A program made the translations under genes and the position numbers. Shown here piece by piece: positions 61,098 to 64,000 of a stretch of DNA of 64,000 nucleotides. The DNA is from Bradyrhizobium retamae (GTDB lineage Bacteria > Pseudomonadota > Alphaproteobacteria > Rhizobiales > Xanthobacteraceae), in NCBI RefSeq assembly GCF_001440415.1, contig NZ_LLYA01000181.1:1-64000 (forward strand), written 5' to 3'. Within the stretch, counting starts at the first letter, position 1, and every line of letters starts with the position of its first letter. Under the pieces are notes generated by a model. The model searched no databases and was not told where the DNA came from. It saw only the letters and a program-made list of their open reading frames with translations.

Positions 61098-61364
61098 ATG
61101 ACGAACTGCAAGAAACTATCGCTCGGCCTGGTTGCCGCTACGATGCTGGCCACTCCTGCGATGGCTCAAGTGGTCTATCAGGAGCCCGGCGTGACAGGCT
61201 ATAGCCACCCGAACTCAGCTTACGTCACAGGAGGCTATGGCGTCAGAACCACCACGCCCCCGGGCTATTACTACGGTAACCGGTTTCACCCGGCTCCACG
61301 TGTGGGCGCATTTGCGTCACAGCCTTGGGACGATGGCTCCTACTACATTGAGCGGGAGTACTGA
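61098..61364 (+). CDS. Small secreted protein under stress-type promoter
   Basis: An 88-residue protein with a clear Sec signal peptide (MTNCKKLSLGLVAATMLATPAMA, cleaved about residue 23). The mature part is short and rich in Tyr, Gly and Pro (SHPNSAYVTGGYGVRTTTPP, GYYYGNRFHPAP), probably disordered or surface-exposed in the periplasm. TGGAG precedes the ATG. A full EcfG promoter lies upstream. No domain is recognised. The stop is 3 bases from the convergent metallophosphoesterase stop. Confidence 0.8.
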   Translation: MTNCKKLSLGLVAATMLATPAMAQVVYQEPGVTGYSHPNSAYVTGGYGVRTTTPPGYYYGNRFHPAPRVGAFASQPWDDGSYYIEREY

Positions 61365-61367
61365 GGT

Positions 61368-62201
61368 CTAAGCGTTCCTGCCGATCAGTGAATCCAGATC
61401 AATATCGGTTTGTCCCGGCGCCTTGACGTGCCGGACTTCAAGGGCGTCGGGCTGGAAACGATACTCTACCAGCCCGACTTCCTTGATGCCGATGACCGGC
61501 TGAATTCGTTCGGGAAGGATGAAGCCCGTCGACGGCGCCCAGATGTGGCGCGTGTGACGATAGGTGAAGTCGCGACGCTGGTGGACGTGGCCTGAGGCGA
61601 CCAGCCGCAGATCGACCTTCGAAAACATTTCGATCAAGCTTCTGCGCCGCGGTTGCGGCACATAGCGGATCGCCGTGTCGAGAGTCTCTGGGTCATCAGG
61701 TGCGTTCAAAAACAGCGGCTTGTGCAGGAACAGCGCGATCGGCTTGCCATTCACACGCCCGAGTTCTGAAGCTAACCAGCCGAACTGCTCCGCCTCGCTC
61801 TCGATCCCGGTATTGATGATCAGCGAGTTCAATCCGATGAAGCACCAGCCGGCCGCATCGAAGCGCCAGCGGTCTTCGCCGATCACGGAAAGATAGTTCT
61901 GCCGTTCGTTCTCGGTCGCCAGATCCTTCGGCGCGGGGGCGACTTCCGTCGGGTTGTCGCCGACGTCGTGATTGCCCGGCAAATGCCGGCACGGCACCGG
62001 CAGCGAGTCGTGCAGCTCCTTCGCGAAGTTGAGATCGTCCGGGCTGGTCGGCGCGTCGAAGGCAAGATCGCCGGTATTGACGACGAGATCGGGACGCGTC
62101 GCGTCGATATGCTCGCTGACGCGGTGAAAATTGTCGGTGAGTTTTTGCAGACGGCGGGCGAGGTGGGTATCGGAAATTTGCGTCAGGCGAAATTCGTGCA
62201 T
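61368..62201 (-). CDS. Calcineurin-like metallophosphoesterase
   Basis: A 277-residue protein of the cyclic-nucleotide phosphodiesterase type. Metal ligands appear in order: ISDTHL (Asp10, His12), VNTGDLAFD, LPGNHDVGD, the later FLHKPLF and ASGHVHQRRDF. The order and spacing match class III phosphodiesterases such as CpdA, so a cAMP or phosphodiester substrate is plausible but unproven. A loop with LDTAIRYVPQPRRRS lies before the last motif. ATG 62201 has only a modest ribosome site. It is convergent with the small secreted protein gene. Confidence 0.9.
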   Translation of the reverse strand: MHEFRLTQISDTHLARRLQKLTDNFHRVSEHIDATRPDLVVNTGDLAFDAPTSPDDLNFAKELHDSLPVPCRHLPGNHDVGDNPTEVAPAPKDLATENERQNYLSVIGEDRWRFDAAGWCFIGLNSLIINTGIESEAEQFGWLASELGRVNGKPIALFLHKPLFLNAPDDPETLDTAIRYVPQPRRRSLIEMFSKVDLRLVASGHVHQRRDFTYRHTRHIWAPSTGFILPERIQPVIGIKEVGLVEYRFQPDALEVRHVKAPGQTDIDLDSLIGRNA

Positions 62202-62321
62202 GCAGTAGTCCTTTTAGCCCGATCCTAGCCGAGCCTCACGTCGGAAGGATGACGATATCTTGGTCGCCGTCGCCGCCCCACCTTCCGTTGTCGTGCCCCC
62301 GCCACCGGGTCTCGCCTTCGG

Positions 62322-62430
62322 TGAGCCCGATGACAGGCTCCGGCGGGGTACCCAGCACGCCGCGGCTTATCGATTCGATCACCAGCGTCTCTGGAATACT
62401 GGATCGCCCGCTTTCGCGGATGATGACGAC
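62322..62430. repeat. Intergenic palindromic element, CTGGAATACTGGATCG family
   Basis: Contains TCTCTGGAATACTGGATCGC (ending at about 62407), identical to the core of the 48472-48580 element, flanked by CGATGACAGGCTCC and CGGATGATGACG arms. It lies between the metallophosphoesterase and the hydrolase on the same strand. Confidence 0.75.
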
Positions 62431-62454
62431 TATTTGTATGGTGGATCTCAGGCG

Positions 62455-63423
62455 TCACCCCAACGTCCGCCGCCAGAACGCCAGCATGTCCGCCCTGAAC
62501 AGCTCAGCATCGCCGTCGCGGCTTCCGATCTTCGCGCCCTTGCGGCCATAGCCGGCCTTCAGCGCATAGATCATCAGGTCGCGGTCGGTGAGCTTGCTCT
62601 CCGCGACGCCCTGAAGCGGATGGATGAAGGCGCCGTCATTGGCGATATAGGCCGTCGGCGCGGCGGGCGAAACGGACGCTTCCGCGACGTTCTCGATCCC
62701 GGTGCCGCGATCAAAACTGTGCTGCGCGCCGCCGATCAGCCGCATCGTCGCCTTGCCGCCGGAGAGGCGGATGGCCTGGCAATGGCCCTGCACCTGCATC
62801 GGCGAGCACCATTCATCGGCATCGCCCATGATGACGCGGATTTCGGTTTCATCGACGGACGGATCGAGGAACTGATGACCGCTCCAGGGATAGGCGGCGA
62901 GCACGCTTCGAAAACCGGCGCCGGCGCCGACCACCGCATCGGCAAAGCGACGCGCCGCAGCCGTCAGCACGGCCGAGCCGCCGCGGCTGTGGCCCTGCGC
63001 GCCGATCCGGGATGCGTCGATCTCCGGATGGGCTGACAGCACCATCCAGGCCGCCAGCACGTCATAGGCGCTGGCGGCAAAGGAGAACTGCGTCTGGTTG
63101 GCAACCGTCGAGGTCACGTCGCGCGCGCCGAAACTGTCGAGGACAAACGCCGCAAAGCCGTCGCCGACCATCGTTTCGGCATGCGCCAGGTGCGAGGGCG
63201 CAACGCCAAGACTGCCTGGCACCACCATCACCAGCGGGAGTTTCCCGTTACGTTTGCGAGTGTCCGAGGCCGGCAGGAACAGCTTGCCGTCGATCACAAG
63301 TCTGGGCAGCTCGGCCGAATTGCTGATGACGTGGAAGTAGTTGACCGGATTGGCGGTGAGAATGTCGATATTCTGCCCTTTGGCGCCGGTGGCGAAGACG
63401 ATGTCCTGGTCGCGAAATCGCAA
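62455..63423 (-). CDS. Alpha/beta hydrolase of the dienelactone hydrolase type
   Basis: A 322-residue serine hydrolase. After about 45 residues the core begins GKLPLVMVVPGSLGVAPSHL, with the nucleophile elbow GAQGHSRGGSAVL, the acidic residue in IMGDADEWCSPMQ and the His in IGGAQHSFDRG. The overall layout fits dienelactone-hydrolase-like esterases. TTG 63423, 8 bases after GGGAGG, is the best start; the upstream in-frame part lacks an ATG near the right place, so the N-terminus is uncertain. No signal peptide is seen with this start. The substrate is unknown. Confidence 0.78.
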   Translation of the reverse strand: MRFRDQDIVFATGAKGQNIDILTANPVNYFHVISNSAELPRLVIDGKLFLPASDTRKRNGKLPLVMVVPGSLGVAPSHLAHAETMVGDGFAAFVLDSFGARDVTSTVANQTQFSFAASAYDVLAAWMVLSAHPEIDASRIGAQGHSRGGSAVLTAAARRFADAVVGAGAGFRSVLAAYPWSGHQFLDPSVDETEIRVIMGDADEWCSPMQVQGHCQAIRLSGGKATMRLIGGAQHSFDRGTGIENVAEASVSPAAPTAYIANDGAFIHPLQGVAESKLTDRDLMIYALKAGYGRKGAKIGSRDGDAELFRADMLAFWRRTLG

Positions 63424-63541
63424 GTTGCAATCCTCCCGCGGCTGCTCTCTTTCGGCGACCGTCAGGGATACAGTAGAGCGCTGGTTGTGGGCGTCAAAGC
63501 AAATGTGCCCAGCGGTCCGCCATCTTCGTATCTCAATGGCG

Positions 63542-64000
63542 TCAGAGCACGCGGTAGCGGATCGCGAAGGCGTCATGAATCTCCGATGTCACCGTGCCGC
63601 CATTGGCGGGGACGATGCCGTCGGCCAGATGCCACGGCCCGAACTGCTCCGAATGCGACGGGCTTGCCGGCAGCCGCAGGCGGAACGTGCTTTGGGCCCG
63701 GCCGGGCAGGTTCAGCACCATCATGCGCTCGGTGGTGCGGTAATCGAGCGTCACGGTTCCGCGCAAGATGCTGCGGCCGTCGGGCGCGGTGGCCAGCGCC
63801 TCCTGGACCTTCGCCAGTTTCTGGTTCCGGTCAGTGAGCAGCTCGATCTGGACGTCCGCCGCGGTTATCAACGCCGCCTTCGGCAGACGGATCTCAAATT
63901 CCACCGCGGGCTTTGCCGGATTGAGGCCGAGATAGGCCTGCGCCGCGTGCCTGATGTCCGAGATCGCGAAGGCGAGCAGCACCAGCACCGCGGAAGCTGC
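63542..64000 (-). CDS. Hypothetical protein, N-terminus cut by window end
   Basis: At least 153 residues in frame to the window edge, with no credible start codon inside, so the 5' end lies beyond base 64000. The visible N-terminal part is hydrophobic (AVLVLLAFAISDI), suggesting a membrane anchor or signal sequence, followed by a beta-rich soluble domain (FEIRLPKAALITAADVQIEL, ILRGTVTLDYRTTERMMVLN). No family is recognised. It is separated from the hydrolase gene by 118 bases on the same strand. Confidence 0.6.
   Translation of the reverse strand, partial: AASAVLVLLAFAISDIRHAAQAYLGLNPAKPAVEFEIRLPKAALITAADVQIELLTDRNQKLAKVQEALATAPDGRSILRGTVTLDYRTTERMMVLNLPGRAQSTFRLRLPASPSHSEQFGPWHLADGIVPANGGTVTSEIHDAFAIRYRVL

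Overview
The window is chromosomal DNA from a GC-rich alphaproteobacterium, most likely of the Bradyrhizobium group (Nitrobacteraceae). This rests on inference from gene content (TRAP-TAXI transport, many acyl-CoA genes, a ppx / rlmE / guaB neighbourhood), on strong G/C bias at third codon positions, on general-stress promoters of the EcfG type (GGAAC-N16-CGTT), and on many mosaic intergenic palindromes. No rRNA, tRNA, CRISPR array, insertion sequence or phage gene was seen.

1-12.2 kb is a sugar-acid catabolic locus. A LacI-type repressor sits between a leftward operon (xylonate-dehydratase-like IlvD/Edd enzyme and two short-chain dehydrogenases) and a rightward operon (ABC ATPase, Tat-exported binding protein, two permeases, a DenD-like dehydrogenase, 2-keto-3-deoxygluconate kinase and KDPG aldolase). 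Two nearly identical 14-bp operator candidates, one ahead of each operon, tie the halves together. 12.2-17.8 kb is a CoA-ester locus: an SCP2-type thiolase, a class III CoA transferase, an atypical acyl-CoA dehydrogenase, and a thiolase-like protein without its nucleophilic Cys, overlapping a DUF35 Zn-ribbon partner (an Ltp2/DUF35-like aldolase pair). 17.8-22.9 kb holds a 33-residue membrane miniprotein, a carboxymuconolactone-decarboxylase family protein, a short Hsp70-like ATPase and Tex.

22.9-31 kb pairs a leftward set (biotinyl carrier, TAXI receptor, fused TRAP permease, glutaminase-STAS-cNMP fusion) with a divergent IclR regulator and a carboxyltransferase. A tandem palindromic operator lies in the divergent gap, and a perfect 11-bp hairpin encloses the ribosome site of the glutaminase. 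31-34.5 kb holds an enoyl-CoA hydratase, a thioesterase, a TetR regulator and a LysR regulator. 34.6-42.6 kb is valine/isobutyrate degradation (mmsA, acyl-CoA dehydrogenase, 3-hydroxyisobutyryl-CoA hydrolase, mmsB), followed by an acyl-CoA ligase, a MaoC hydratase and an MFE-2-like dehydrogenase.

42.7-51 kb carries an HI0933-type flavoprotein, a D-threonine-aldolase-like enzyme, an ABC-F ATPase, a DUF188 protein, a double-hotdog protein and an orphan form II CoxL-like molybdoenzyme subunit. 51-64 kb has ppx/gppA, rlmE and guaB, with accessory genes between them: a phasin and an alpha/beta hydrolase sharing a divergent pair of EcfG-type promoters, a Crp/Fnr regulator, a DHA2 efflux pump and a Pmp3-like membrane protein. 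After guaB come a medium-chain reductase, a small secreted protein with its own EcfG-type promoter, a metallophosphoesterase, a serine hydrolase, and a gene cut by the window edge.

Functions are read from motifs and remembered family features; no database search was run.
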